A stretch of 40,433 nucleotides of DNA from Streptomyces aureus (GCF_001418135.1 NZ_LIPQ01000233.1:1-40433); one strand, 5' to 3'. Positions 8,628 to 18,324 are shown, counted from the stretch's first letter. Numbers and translations: made by a program. The notes: generated by a model not told the origin, from the letters alone.

Positions 8628-10436
8628 TCACCAACGCGCCTTGCGACGAAGGCCGGTGAACACATACGCACAGAGCAATCCGGTCAACGTCAGCGAGAGA
8701 GCCACTCCCGCGGGCTGCCCGAGCACCCGCAGCCCGCCCGCCAGCCAGCGATCCACCGCCGGGGACCACTGCGGACCGGCGAGTTCCCGGAGTCGCGAGG
8801 GCAGTCCGGCGGCCGACCGCACCGACGGTCCGGTCAGCACCTTCTGGAGCAGCGGGACGAAGGCGACCGGTACCGCGAGGACCGCCGCCACACCGGCCGC
8901 GGCAGCCCGGAAGACCCCGGCGCCGAGGACTCCGGCCCAGGCGCAGCCGACGATCAGCCCCAGCCAACTCGCACAGAGAGCCGGCCAGTTCTTCGGTACG
9001 GAGATCAACTCTCCGCCGTAGACGAACCGCAGAACCTCAAGATCCACCACGACGACGGCCGCACCGAGCACCAGGGCGACTCCCGCCGCCACGGCCAGTT
9101 TCGCCAGTAGCAGGCCGGGCCTGCGCGGCACGGCTCCCCGGCCCGTGGTGAGCGCGGGATAGCGGTACTCCTCGCCGAAGGAGAAGGCGCCGAGCAGTCC
9201 GGCCCCGAGCGCCGCGGGCGGCAGCGGGGAGAGCGCGGGCCAGCCGGCCACGACCGCGGGCAGGGCGGCGCTCCCGCCCCGTCCGAGGAGCAGGGCGATG
9301 GTCACGGAGCCGAGCAGGACGGCCGCGGCGACCAGCGGTGTGGACGGCACGCCCAGGAGGCGATGGATCTCGTACCGCAACGGCCGCAGGGGCGAGCGGG
9401 CGGGCCGCCGGGCCCCACCCCTCTCCCCGGCGGCGGGGGCACCGGTCACGGGATCAGTGGCTACGGGGTCAGCGGGTACGGGACCGCCGGCTTCGACCTC
9501 ACGACCCGAGCCGGACTCCGGGCCGCCCTCTCCCGTCGTGGTACGCGGAACAGGCAAGGCGCCGGCGGTGTCGCCGGTCTCGGCGGCGAGCAGGTGGATC
9601 GGTACGCCATGCCGGAACGCCGTGTCGCCGACGGCCGCGCAGTCGCTCCCGTAGACGGACAGTCGGTTGCCGTCCTCGGCGACGACCTCCACCGGCCGAC
9701 GGGCCGCCCTGGCCTCCTGGGTCACGACCGCGGCGAGCCGTGCGGCCTGCGGGGTGCGGACGGCGACGCGGGGGCGCAGCCGGGTACGGGCGAACTCGGC
9801 GACGTCCTGGTCGGCGACGAGTCGCCCGCCGTCGAGCGTGACGACCCGGTCGGCGTTGCGGACGGCGTCCTTGGGGTCCGCCGTGGTGTACAGCACGGTT
9901 CCCCCTTCGTCCGCGTGCGCCCGCAGCAGCTCGTACAGCCAGGCGCTCTCGGGTACGGAGAGGCCGGCACCCGGCTCGTCGAGCAGCAGCGTGTGAGGGT
10001 CACCCAACAAGGCGGAGGCGAGCCCGAGTCGGCGATCGGCCCCGATCGGCAGGGTCCCGATCCGCCGGCGCTCCAGGCCGTCGAGACCGACGGCCCGCGA
10101 GAGTTCCCCGGCCCGCGATGCGGGAACCCCCGTGGCGGCGCAGAGCATCCGCAGCTGGCCCCGGAGTGTGCGGGAGGGGTGCCCGGGGATGTCGCCGAGG
10201 AGGACGCCGACCTCGCGCGGAGGGTGGGCGATGCGGTGCAGCGGCCGGCCCCGGAAGTAGGTGATCCCGCGGCCCGGCTCGAGTTCGAGCATGAGCCGGA
10301 GCGCGGTGGTCTTGCCGGAGCCCGCGGCACCGAGGAGAGCCGTCACGGCACCCGGCCGGGCCTCGAAGGTCAGGTCGTCCACGGCGGGCGGGCGATCGCG
10401 GCGGGGAGTGCTGGTCAGTCCGATTGCCTGGAGCAT
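8628..10436 (-). CDS. ABC transporter, fused ATPase-permease
   Basis: A 602-residue protein with the ATP-binding domain in front of the membrane domain, the reverse of most fused exporters. The N-terminal ATPase has Walker A GAAGSGKT (36-43) and Walker B HTLLLDEP (148-155). The expected LSGGQ signature is replaced by LPIGADRRLG (129-138), a strong deviation. A proline/glycine/threonine-rich linker (about 270-345) follows. The C-terminal third has about six hydrophobic segments, ending in KARW, as in ABC-2 type permeases. ATG 10436 is preferred over GTG 10460, whose ribosome site would be only two bases away. Substrate unknown. It lies between whiH and a Nudix gene with about 120-160 bp gaps, so it is not clearly in an operon. 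Confidence 0.85.
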   Translation of the reverse strand: MLQAIGLTSTPRRDRPPAVDDLTFEARPGAVTALLGAAGSGKTTALRLMLELEPGRGITYFRGRPLHRIAHPPREVGVLLGDIPGHPSRTLRGQLRMLCAATGVPASRAGELSRAVGLDGLERRRIGTLPIGADRRLGLASALLGDPHTLLLDEPGAGLSVPESAWLYELLRAHADEGGTVLYTTADPKDAVRNADRVVTLDGGRLVADQDVAEFARTRLRPRVAVRTPQAARLAAVVTQEARAARRPVEVVAEDGNRLSVYGSDCAAVGDTAFRHGVPIHLLAAETGDTAGALPVPRTTTGEGGPESGSGREVEAGGPVPADPVATDPVTGAPAAGERGGARRPARSPLRPLRYEIHRLLGVPSTPLVAAAVLLGSVTIALLLGRGGSAALPAVVAGWPALSPLPPAALGAGLLGAFSFGEEYRYPALTTGRGAVPRRPGLLLAKLAVAAGVALVLGAAVVVVDLEVLRFVYGGELISVPKNWPALCASWLGLIVGCAWAGVLGAGVFRAAAAGVAAVLAVPVAFVPLLQKVLTGPSVRSAAGLPSRLRELAGPQWSPAVDRWLAGGLRVLGQPAGVALSLTLTGLLCAYVFTGLRRKARW

Positions 10437-10558
10437 CGCTTCTCTCGCGGTAGATGACACCGCTCCGCGGCAGGGCGGTGCTATCGCAGCAAGATAACGC
10501 TACATTTCGGACTTTCGGTGCAGGGTTGGCGCCCAGGAGCGCCGGAAACACCGGTCTG

Positions 10559-11392
10559 TCAGACCTCGGGGCGCAACATCGGCGGGTTGAGGAGAGTGGC
10601 CCCACCTGCTCTGAAGAGCTGGGCCGGGCGCCCGCCCTGACGAGTCGTGGTGCCACCGGCCGGCACGAGGAAGCCGGGCGTGCCGGTCACCTTCCGATGG
10701 AAGTTGCGCGGATCCAGGGCCACACCCCAGACGGCCTCGTAGACGCGCCGCAGCTCTCCGACCGTGAACTCCGGCGGGCAGAAGGCCGTGGCCAGGGAGG
10801 AGTACTCGATCTTGGAGCGGGCCCGCTCCACCCCGTCGGCGAGGATCCGGGCATGGTCGAAGGCGAGCGCCACCGGGCCGCCTTCCTTCTCGTCACCTGC
10901 CGCCTCACCGGAGCCCCCGGCGCCGGCGCCATGGGCCGCTCCGGCCTCCGCGGTCCCGGCGAGCACGTCCTCGCCGAGCAGCTCCTCGACAGGTGCCCAC
11001 CGGGCGCTGTTCGCGTCGCCACCTGCCCGAGGCGCGGGAAGGTCCGGGGCGAGCGCCAGATGCGCGACGCTGACCACCCTCATGCGGGGGTCACGGTCGG
11101 GCGCCCCGTACGTCGCCAGCTGCTCCAGGTGCGCGCCGTTGCTCGGTACCGGCGGCGGGGCGGCCGGATCGTGGGCACAGAGGCCCGTCTCCTCGACCAA
11201 CTCACGCGCGGCGGCACCGCTGAGGTCCTCGTCCTCCCGCACGAAGCCACCGGGGAGCGCCCAACGCCCCTGGTACGGCGCCTCTCCCCGTCGCACGACC
11301 AAGGTGCAGAGCGCATGGCGGCGCACGGTGAGCACGACCAGATCGACGGTCACGGCGAAGGGCGGAAAGGCCGACGGGTCGTAGGGAGGCAT
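10559..11392 (-). CDS. Nudix protein with C-terminal winged helix (NrtR-like)
   Basis: A 277-residue protein with an N-terminal Nudix domain and a C-terminal winged-helix-like region. The Nudix box is complete (G49-x5-E-x7-RELVEETGL, residues 49-71), so hydrolysis of a nucleoside-diphosphate-linked substrate is possible. In NrtR regulators this domain binds NAD-pathway metabolites (established for that family). The C-terminal part (about 190-277) contains FTVGELRRVYEAVWGVALDPRNFHRKV, typical of the NrtR/COG4111 winged helix. A glycine/alanine/glutamate-rich insertion (about 148-182) separates the halves and looks disordered. ATG 11392 begins the conserved sequence MPPYDPSAFPPFAVTVD, though its ribosome site is weak. 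No nicotinamide-pathway gene is adjacent, so a role in NAD control is only an inference. Confidence 0.83.
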   Translation of the reverse strand: MPPYDPSAFPPFAVTVDLVVLTVRRHALCTLVVRRGEAPYQGRWALPGGFVREDEDLSGAAARELVEETGLCAHDPAAPPPVPSNGAHLEQLATYGAPDRDPRMRVVSVAHLALAPDLPAPRAGGDANSARWAPVEELLGEDVLAGTAEAGAAHGAGAGGSGEAAGDEKEGGPVALAFDHARILADGVERARSKIEYSSLATAFCPPEFTVGELRRVYEAVWGVALDPRNFHRKVTGTPGFLVPAGGTTTRQGGRPAQLFRAGGATLLNPPMLRPEV

Positions 11393-11501
11393 GCCGCGAT
11401 CATAGTCGTCTTCCTGACGATAAGCACGCCCCTCGGAAGCATCCGCGCCGACTTCCACGCCCCGCCGCGAGGCTTCCGTCGTGTCTGTGCCCGGCATCCC
11501 G

Positions 11502-13586
11502 TCACACCCCCAGTTGAAGGCCCTCTGCGGCCTCCTCGACCATACCGAGACCGAGCCTGCCGACCCGCACGGCGAAGGGCTCACCCGCGACCACGAGACC
11601 CGAGAACCGGATCGCTCCGAGCGGCGCCGACCGCAGAGGATGCGTCGACACGGACCGACCCGGCGCGTCCGGCCGGATTCCGGCGAGGGCGAGCAGCGCG
11701 TGGACGGCTCCGGCGGCCGAGACGGCCGCCGGCCGGCACGCTGCGGGGTGCGGCACCGGCCGCCCGCCCGCCGTGCGCTGCTCCCCCGCGTACATCTCGG
11801 GCAGCCGGTACGTGAAGGCCTCCGCCGCGTCGAGCAGCCCACGGAGCAGTGAGGCGGCCTCCTTCTCGTGGCCGAGGGCGGCGAGTCCTGCCACGGCGAC
11901 CGCCGTCTCGTGCACCCGCACCGCACCCGCACGGTGGCCGAAGGGGTTGTGTCCCGGCTCCTTGGCGCCCAGACCGCGCAGCCCCCAGCCGGAGTCCAGG
12001 GCAGGGGTGCCGAGCAGTCTGGCCACCTGTTCGGTCTCCGTCCTGTCCAGCAGCCCGTGGGCGAGTCGGCCGCCGCCCAGCAGCCCGGTGTCGAGAAGAT
12101 GCGCGGCCCAGCCACCGAGATGGGGCCAGGTCCGGCCGTCCGGTCCACGGGCGACGGCAGGCCGACCGCCGGCCCGGTCGTCGAGCCAGAACTCCCGCCG
12201 GAAGCGCTCGCGCAGCGTCTCCGCCGCATCGCGCAGGGCGTCTCCCCCGGGCCTGCCGCAGGCGTCGAGCAGATCCGCTCCGAGCAGCGCCGCGCGATGC
12301 GCGTGTGCCTGCGTCTCGGCGCGCCAGGGCCCGGCGGGCCCCGGGTCCGGCACGAGCCCGCTCGCGCCGGCCGTCCGGCGCAGCCAGTCGAGGCAGCGCT
12401 CCGCCACGGGCAGCAGCTCTTCCAGGTCCGCCGCCGGGAGCCCCCAGCGGCGGGCCTCGGCGAGCACGACCGGACAGGCGAGGGTGGCCTCGATGCCGGT
12501 GCAGCGGGGTGGCAGGTGCGGGCCGGCGTCCCTGAGTGGCCCCTGGATGCGGCCGGACTCGGCTCCGGCGTCCGAGAGTTGGGTGCGCCCGAGAGCACGC
12601 AGGGTGGTGACGGCGAGCCGGGTGCCGAGGGGCAGGGCCATCCGGGCCGCCCAGAGCGCCTCGGCGGTGACGGGTCCGCAGCGCCATGGGACGCCTGCGG
12701 CGAGGTGGACGTCCGCCGGGTGCGCCGGGTCGCGCTGGAGCAGGGCCCGCAGGTCCTCGACGGAGGCGTGCAGCAGCTCCCCGGGACGGGTGTCGTCGCC
12801 CTCGGCGCGGGCTTCGGAGAGGACGTGGCCTCCGGGCCGCCCGGCACCGCCCGGGGAGCCGGTGGGACGACCGGACGAGCCGTCGCGTACCCGCAACCGG
12901 ACCGTGAACGTGCCCCCGGCCGCCAGCTCGGCCTCCCAGCGGAGGACGCCCGCCGCCGCCAGGGCGTCCATGGGAGGCGGGTCCGCCGTGACGGTGACGG
13001 ATCGTCCGCCGTCGCCGGTCCAGCGCAGGCCTGTGCCGTGAACGCTCGCGGTGAGCTCGGGTCCGGGCCGGCCGGACGCCACCGCGCCCAGGTCCGCGAG
13101 ATCCGACCCCAGAGCGATTTCCACGGGGAGCCGGAGGGGGCGGGGGACGGCGCTGCGCAGGGTGATCCGTTCGGTGCCGTCGGCGCTCCGTGTGCGTTCG
13201 ACGGTGAGCCCGGGATCGGGGCCCGGGTCCCCGGGGACACGGAGGACCCCGAGGAACACCGCCCGATCCGCGGCCGCCATACGGCCCTGGAGGGCGACCG
13301 GCTCACGCCCCGCCACGCGCAGGACGCAGCGGGAGAGGAGCCGTCGCCCCGCCGTGTACACGCCCTCGGGTCCCTCGCCGGTGAGCTGGCCGTGCCCGGC
13401 GCAGACGGCGAGGGCGGGCAGGGCCACGCAGAGAAGCGCGTCGTGCACCGAGGGGAGCTCCGCGGGCCGGGCCGCGCGCGGCGGCCCGGCGCCGGTCCCG
13501 GGGTGGCGCCCGGTAGGGCGTCCCTGCACGTGACCGATCGGGGGGCCGGTGGGGCGGCCTGGGGCCGGGACAGGGCTGAGGGCCAT
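11502..13586 (-). CDS. Glycogen-debranching-enzyme-like protein
   Basis: A 694-residue protein with the two-part layout of bacterial glycogen-debranching-like proteins: an N-terminal beta domain (about 40-290, starting PSVHDALLCVALPALAVCAGHGQLTGEGPEGVYTAG in pieces) and a C-terminal helical barrel (about 310-690). Barrel landmarks are IEATLACPVVLAEARRWG, FRREFWLDDRAGG and SGWGLRGLG, followed by HNPFGHRAGAVRVHE. In typical members the last block reads YNP-x-SYHxGSVWPHD; here WPHD is replaced by RVHE, so catalysis may be altered. ATG 13586 gives a family-like length, but the ribosome site is weak and upstream in-frame GTG codons exist. No glycogen gene is adjacent. Intracellular location is likely, since no signal peptide is visible. 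Confidence 0.78.
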   Translation of the reverse strand: MALSPVPAPGRPTGPPIGHVQGRPTGRHPGTGAGPPRAARPAELPSVHDALLCVALPALAVCAGHGQLTGEGPEGVYTAGRRLLSRCVLRVAGREPVALQGRMAAADRAVFLGVLRVPGDPGPDPGLTVERTRSADGTERITLRSAVPRPLRLPVEIALGSDLADLGAVASGRPGPELTASVHGTGLRWTGDGGRSVTVTADPPPMDALAAAGVLRWEAELAAGGTFTVRLRVRDGSSGRPTGSPGGAGRPGGHVLSEARAEGDDTRPGELLHASVEDLRALLQRDPAHPADVHLAAGVPWRCGPVTAEALWAARMALPLGTRLAVTTLRALGRTQLSDAGAESGRIQGPLRDAGPHLPPRCTGIEATLACPVVLAEARRWGLPAADLEELLPVAERCLDWLRRTAGASGLVPDPGPAGPWRAETQAHAHRAALLGADLLDACGRPGGDALRDAAETLRERFRREFWLDDRAGGRPAVARGPDGRTWPHLGGWAAHLLDTGLLGGGRLAHGLLDRTETEQVARLLGTPALDSGWGLRGLGAKEPGHNPFGHRAGAVRVHETAVAVAGLAALGHEKEAASLLRGLLDAAEAFTYRLPEMYAGEQRTAGGRPVPHPAACRPAAVSAAGAVHALLALAGIRPDAPGRSVSTHPLRSAPLGAIRFSGLVVAGEPFAVRVGRLGLGMVEEAAEGLQLGV

Positions 13587-13701
13587 GGCGGGTACGGGGT
13601 GCTCTCTGTGCGGACCGGGCGGCCGGCGAAGTGTCGGCGGGTCGGTTCGGACGACTCCGCCAGAGAGCTGAACGCGCCGACGGGCGGCCGGGTCACGGTC
13701 G

Positions 13702-15120
13702 TCATCGCCCGCTCCTGGTGCCACGCTGCCCGCCGCGCCTCGGACTTCCGCTCCCCGGCTTGCCCGCGGCAGGCCCGCCGGGCCGGACGCCGGCCGCGGA
13801 ACGGCGCTCCGCTCCACCGGTCTGGCGACCGGGCTTCCTCAGGGTCTGCCGACTGCTCCGCGGGCGGGCGACGTGCGTCCGGACCTGCGGTGACGCGCCC
13901 GGAGCGGCCTCGTTCGAGGCGATCCGGCTGTCCCGCTCGGTCCGCAGACAGGAGCGGAGCGACTCGGGGTCGAGCCCTTCGTTGCACGCCTGGTGCAGCA
14001 GCCGGGCGAACACGTACTCGGGGTCGATGTCGAGTGCGAGCCCCAGGGCGACCCGGGCGGTCGGCTCGTCGCCGGTGGACCAGGCCGTCCAGCCCGCGAG
14101 GGTGAGCGGTGCGGCGGCGTGCTCCTGGTAGGGGGCGACGCAGCGCCGGGCAAGCACGCGCCAGAGGCGCAGGGCGGCGGTGCCCTCCCAGCCCTCCATC
14201 CATTCGGCGGCGCGGTCCCGGGTGACCCGGTCCTGGAGACCGAGGATCAGCGCGGCCGCTTCGCCGGTCTCGACCAGGGCGTCGTCGGCCGCGTCGCTCT
14301 CGGCGGTGCCCGCGACGCCCGCCCGCACGGTCCTCGGGGCGCTCGGGCTGCCGGTCTGGCCGGTCGGCCCGGCCTCCCCCGTCGGATTGACGAACCGGCG
14401 GAGGACGGCCCGTGCCAGGCGCAGAGTCGTCTCGCGCACCTCCGTGCGCCCCCTGCCCTCGGCGTCCTCGAGGATCCGGGGGACGATCACGGCGGCGCTC
14501 GCGTCGAGTGCCGCTCGTTGTTCCTCCTCCCGGGGGCCGCCGGAAGGCTGGAACCGCCTCTCCATGTCCCGCAGGGACCCCCGCACCTGAACTCCGGCGT
14601 ATGCCGCGGTCGCCGCCATCACCGACGTACCGCTGAGGGCGAGCGGGGTGCCGTCGGGCGGGCAACAGCGGGCGTCGGGGCAGCAGTAGGAGAAGTAGAG
14701 ACCGTCGGAGATGCAGAGGGCCTCGTAGACGGGGATGTCGAGAGCGCCGCACGCCGTGCGCAGCCGCTGGGCGAACGGGCGCAGTCGCTCCATGACCCTG
14801 CGGCCCGTCTCACCCGCCGCGGGGTCCTGGCAGAGGAAGACGACGATGCCGTCGGGCCGGGTGCCGCTCCTTTTGCCTCCCTCGACGAGACATTCGGCGA
14901 GGTGATCGGCGGTGGACGCCCATTCGCGGGGGGAGCTGGGAATGCCCAGCCTGACCCGGCCTCCGAAGCGGCCGTGCTCGCCGTGGAGGGCGACCAGGAC
15001 GACGGAGTCGGTGGGGTGGAAGCCCAGCACGAACGGCAGGGCGTCGGCCAGTTCCGCCGGGCCGCGCAGGGTGATCCGGGTACGGGTGAGGTCACTGGAT
15101 TCGTGGTGATTCGCGTTCAT
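13702..15120 (-). CDS. DUF4192 domain protein
   Basis: A 472-residue actinobacterial protein of unknown function. The DUF4192 hallmark near the N-terminus is [28 protein letters not shown] (in the span 18-45), followed by alternating alpha/beta sequence with IVVFLCQDP at about 92-100. Residues 145-154 carry a dense cysteine cluster, [10 protein letters not shown] (Cys146, 147, 152, 153), which may bind a metal or form disulfides. The C-terminal half has TPR-like helical sequence ([22 protein letters not shown]). The last 70 residues are an Arg/Pro/Gly-rich basic tail, probably disordered. ATG 15120 begins the conserved region; its ribosome site is poor. It is divergent from the RecQ-type helicase gene with a 141-bp spacer. 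Function is not known. Confidence 0.85.
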   Translation of the reverse strand: MNANHHESSDLTRTRITLRGPAELADALPFVLGFHPTDSVVLVALHGEHGRFGGRVRLGIPSSPREWASTADHLAECLVEGGKRSGTRPDGIVVFLCQDPAAGETGRRVMERLRPFAQRLRTACGALDIPVYEALCISDGLYFSYCCPDARCCPPDGTPLALSGTSVMAATAAYAGVQVRGSLRDMERRFQPSGGPREEEQRAALDASAAVIVPRILEDAEGRGRTEVRETTLRLARAVLRRFVNPTGEAGPTGQTGSPSAPRTVRAGVAGTAESDAADDALVETGEAAALILGLQDRVTRDRAAEWMEGWEGTAALRLWRVLARRCVAPYQEHAAAPLTLAGWTAWSTGDEPTARVALGLALDIDPEYVFARLLHQACNEGLDPESLRSCLRTERDSRIASNEAAPGASPQVRTHVARPRSSRQTLRKPGRQTGGAERRSAAGVRPGGPAAGKPGSGSPRRGGQRGTRSGR

Positions 15121-15261
15121 GGTCAGGACGGTCTCGTGATCTACCGAAATCCGAAACCCCTGTGGATAACTCCCGGAACGGGGCTTCCGTCGATCTGTCG
15201 AGTTGTCCACAGGTCCGGCGCTCATTCGCGCGATGTCCGATGCATCGGGTTGCATGGAGTC

Positions 15262-17445
15262 ATGACCCACGCAGACCCCCTGGAAGACCGCGCCGCACTC
15301 CGGACCGCCGCCGATGCCGTGCTCGCCCGTCTCGTCTCGGACCCGACAGGCACGGCGAGACTGCGCGAGGACCAGTGGCGGGCCATCGAGGCCCTGGTCG
15401 CGGACCGGCGCCGGGCCCTGGTCGTGCAGCGGACGGGCTGGGGCAAGTCGGCCGTGTACTTCGTGGCGACCTCGCTGCTGCGTGAGCGCGGCAGCGGCCC
15501 GACCGTGATCGTCTCCCCGCTGCTCGCGCTGATGCGCAACCAGGTGGAGGCGGCCGCTCGGGCGGGCATCCGCGCCCGGACGATCAACTCGTCGAACACG
15601 GAGGAGTGGGACACCGTCCAGGAGGAGGTGGCCGCCGGTGAGGTGGATGTGCTCCTGGTGAGCCCCGAGCGGCTCAACAATCCGGACTTTCGTGACCAGG
15701 TGCTTCCCCGGCTCGCTGCCGCCACCGGGCTGCTCGTGGTCGACGAGGCGCACTGCATCTCCGACTGGGGGCACGACTTCCGGCCCGACTACCGACGACT
15801 GCGCACGATGCTGGCGGACCTGCCGTCCGGGGTTCCGGTACTCGCCACCACGGCCACGGCGAACGCCCGGGTGACGGCGGACGTGGCCGAGCAGCTCGGT
15901 ACGGGCGCCGGCACGGACGCCCTGGTTCTGCGCGGCGCGCTGGACCGGGAGAGCCTGAGCCTGGGTGTGGTCCGGCTGCCGGACGCGGCCCACCGGCTGG
16001 CCTGGCTGGCCGACCACCTCGGCGAGCTGCCCGGTTCCGGCATCATCTACACGCTGACGGTCGCCGCGGCGGACGAGGTCACGGCCTATCTGCGCCAGTG
16101 CGGGCACACGGTCTCCTCGTACACGGGCCGCACGGAGAACGCCGACCGGCAGCAGGCGGAGGACGATCTCCAGGCCAACCGGGTCAAGGCCCTGGTGGCG
16201 ACCTCCGCCCTCGGCATGGGCTTCGACAAGCCCGACCTGGGGTTCGTGGTGCACCTCGGGTCGCCGTCCTCCCCGATCGCGTACTACCAGCAGGTCGGCC
16301 GTGCCGGGCGAGGTGTGGAGCACGCCGAGGTGCTGCTGCTGCCCGGGCAGGAGGACGAGGCGATCTGGCGCTACTTCGCCTCGGTCGCCTTCCCGCCGGA
16401 GGAGCAGGTGCGCCGCACGATCGACGTGCTCGCGCAGGCGGGCAGGCCCTTGTCCCTGCCCGCGCTGGAGCCCCTGGTGGAGCTGCGCAGGACCCGGCTG
16501 GAGACGATGCTCAAGGTCCTCGACGTGGACGGCGCGGTGCGACGTGTGAAGGGCGGCTGGGAGAGCACGGGCCGTCCCTGGGTGTACGACACCGAGCGGT
16601 ACGCCTGGGTGGCACGGCAGCGGGCGTCCGAACAGCAGGCGATGCGCGACTACGCGGCGTCGTCGGGCTGCCGGATGGAGTTCCTGCGCCGTCAGTTGGA
16701 CGACGAGGAGGCCGCGCCGTGCGGTCGTTGCGACAACTGTGCGGGGAGCCGCTTCGATCCGAAGGTCTCCGACGCGGCGCTGGACGCGGCCAAGGGCGAG
16801 CTGGGCCGGCCGGGTGTGGAGGTCGAGCCCCGGAAGATGTGGCCGACCGGACTCGCAGCGGTCGGGGTCGATCTGAAGGGTCGGATCCCGGCGGGCGAGC
16901 AGGCCTTCGGCGGCCGCGCTCTGGGGCGGCTCTCGGACATCGGCTGGGGCAACCGGCTGCGTCCGCTACTGGCCGACACCGCCGCCGATGGTCCGGTTCC
17001 GGACGATGTCGTGCAGGCGGTGGTGCATGTGCTCGCCGACTGGGCGAAGGGGCCCGGCGGTTGGGCCTCCGGGGCGCCCGACGCACCTGCCCGGCCGGCC
17101 GGTGTGGTCACGGTCGCCTCCCACCGGAGGCCTCGTCTGGTGGGTTCGCTCGGACAGCGGATCGCCGAGATCGGCAGAATGCCCCTGCTCGGAGCGGTGG
17201 AGTACGCGCCCGAGGCGGAGGACGTACGACTGTCCCGGACCAACAGCGCCCAGCGGGTGGTCGGACTGCAGCGCACCCTGACGGTCTCCGCCGAACTGGG
17301 TGAGCGGCTGGCCGCGGCGGGTGGGCCGGTACTCCTCGTCGACGATCTGTCCGACAGCGGTTGGACCTTGGCGGTGGCGACCCGGCTGCTGCGACGGGCT
17401 GGAGCGGAAGGGGTGTATCCGCTGGTACTTGCCGTCCAGGGGTGA
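15262..17445 (+). CDS. RecQ-type helicase fused to a phosphoribosyltransferase-like domain
   Basis: A 727-residue superfamily 2 DNA helicase. RecQ features: motif 0 around [12 protein letters not shown], Walker A QRTGWGKS (56-63), [17 protein letters not shown] (161-177), ATTATAN (195-201), [16 protein letters not shown], and motif [13 protein letters not shown] (341-351). The zinc site is Cys470, Cys487, Cys490 and Cys493. The C-terminal ~110 residues are not RecQ-like. They resemble a type I phosphoribosyltransferase of the ComF kind: [17 protein letters not shown], then the PRPP-loop-like [13 protein letters not shown] (690-702). ATG 15262 has GGAG close upstream and starts the protein just before the helicase core. 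It unwinds DNA, presumably for repair or recombination; the role of the added domain is unknown. The gene following may be cotranscribed (228-bp gap). Confidence 0.9.
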   Translation: MTHADPLEDRAALRTAADAVLARLVSDPTGTARLREDQWRAIEALVADRRRALVVQRTGWGKSAVYFVATSLLRERGSGPTVIVSPLLALMRNQVEAAARAGIRARTINSSNTEEWDTVQEEVAAGEVDVLLVSPERLNNPDFRDQVLPRLAAATGLLVVDEAHCISDWGHDFRPDYRRLRTMLADLPSGVPVLATTATANARVTADVAEQLGTGAGTDALVLRGALDRESLSLGVVRLPDAAHRLAWLADHLGELPGSGIIYTLTVAAADEVTAYLRQCGHTVSSYTGRTENADRQQAEDDLQANRVKALVATSALGMGFDKPDLGFVVHLGSPSSPIAYYQQVGRAGRGVEHAEVLLLPGQEDEAIWRYFASVAFPPEEQVRRTIDVLAQAGRPLSLPALEPLVELRRTRLETMLKVLDVDGAVRRVKGGWESTGRPWVYDTERYAWVARQRASEQQAMRDYAASSGCRMEFLRRQLDDEEAAPCGRCDNCAGSRFDPKVSDAALDAAKGELGRPGVEVEPRKMWPTGLAAVGVDLKGRIPAGEQAFGGRALGRLSDIGWGNRLRPLLADTAADGPVPDDVVQAVVHVLADWAKGPGGWASGAPDAPARPAGVVTVASHRRPRLVGSLGQRIAEIGRMPLLGAVEYAPEAEDVRLSRTNSAQRVVGLQRTLTVSAELGERLAAAGGPVLLVDDLSDSGWTLAVATRLLRRAGAEGVYPLVLAVQG

Positions 17446-17673
17446 AACGGGAGGGGAAACGGGGAGTGAACAATGGGCAACTGGGCAGGGATATGAAAGG
17501 CATACCGCCGCAATCCCGTCAGCGGCCTCAATTGCTCGTTGCCGCTCGCCCACGGGCCCGCAAGAATTGGGAAACCGCCTCGCACGCCCCGCCAGCGGTC
17601 CGGACGGGCTGTGCTGTGGTGCGCCCTCACCCGACCTTGCCCGCCTCGCGGGCGCGTATCCGAAGGGAGGACC

Positions 17674-18303
17674 GTGACCCTCGGATTCGCTCCGCCCACA
17701 GCCGCCTCGCTCAGATCGCCGTCCGAGTCCACCAACCGCCTCGCTCGGATACTCGAACCGGCCGAGTGGGCCGCGGCGGGGATCCCCCTGTTGAGCAATC
17801 CGCGTGAGGTCGTCGGCGGACTGCACTCACGCCACACGCCCACGCCCTCGATGGCGGTCCTGGCGATCCTGGACCACGAGGAACGGATCGCCGCCAGCGC
17901 CTCGTTCGTCCGTCGCCCCACCCCGGCGGACGGCTGGGAGTTCCGCAACGCACTGCTCGCACATCTGCGGCGGGTCATTCCGCACGACCTCCGCAGGCGC
18001 ACACCGGTACGGACCGCGGTGCTGATGTACTGCCGTGAGGGCGACGAGCGCTGGACCGAGGAGGACGGGGCCTGGATGTGGGGCCTCCGGGACGCCTGCA
18101 CTCTGCACGGTCTCCGCTGCGGCGCGTACATCACGCTGACCCGAGCCGGTTGGCAGGTGCTCGGTGAAGGCCGGGGCGGCCGCCGTCCGAGCTCCGATTC
18201 ACTTCCCCTGCCGCTCGGCGAGGGGCAGGCCGAGCTCGGCCGGCTGACGCCGAGAACCGCGAGTGGCGCGACCGAGCCCCTGCGCCGGGCCGCCGCGCGC
18301 TGA
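17674..18303 (+). CDS. Hypothetical protein, possible metal-less RadC/JAB-like domain
   Basis: A 209-residue protein without a firm family. GTG 17674 is chosen because AAGGGAGG lies three bases upstream. Residues about 48-165 resemble the layout of RadC/JAB domains: a strand MAVLAILDHEERIAAS, a helix, then TAVLMYCREGDERWTEEDGA, where RadC proteins carry the metal motif HNHPSG-x-PSxxD. Here the histidines are missing (YCREGD) and only the acidic ED pair is kept. It continues with GLRCGAYITLTRAGWQVL, like the DHLII strand of RadC. The last 40 residues look disordered. It follows the RecQ-PRTase helicase on the same strand and converges with the next gene. The RadC-like reading is an inference from pattern and would make it a pseudoenzyme. 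Confidence 0.75.
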   Translation: MTLGFAPPTAASLRSPSESTNRLARILEPAEWAAAGIPLLSNPREVVGGLHSRHTPTPSMAVLAILDHEERIAASASFVRRPTPADGWEFRNALLAHLRRVIPHDLRRRTPVRTAVLMYCREGDERWTEEDGAWMWGLRDACTLHGLRCGAYITLTRAGWQVLGEGRGGRRPSSDSLPLPLGEGQAELGRLTPRTASGATEPLRRAAAR

Positions 18304-18324
18304 TCGCGCGGCGCGGGGCGTCGG

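Noticed and set aside
10559-14752. 1397-residue continuous minus-strand frame
   Set aside because: It is only the Nudix frame read upstream through the out-of-frame debranching-like and DUF4192 genes; the real gene starts at 11392.
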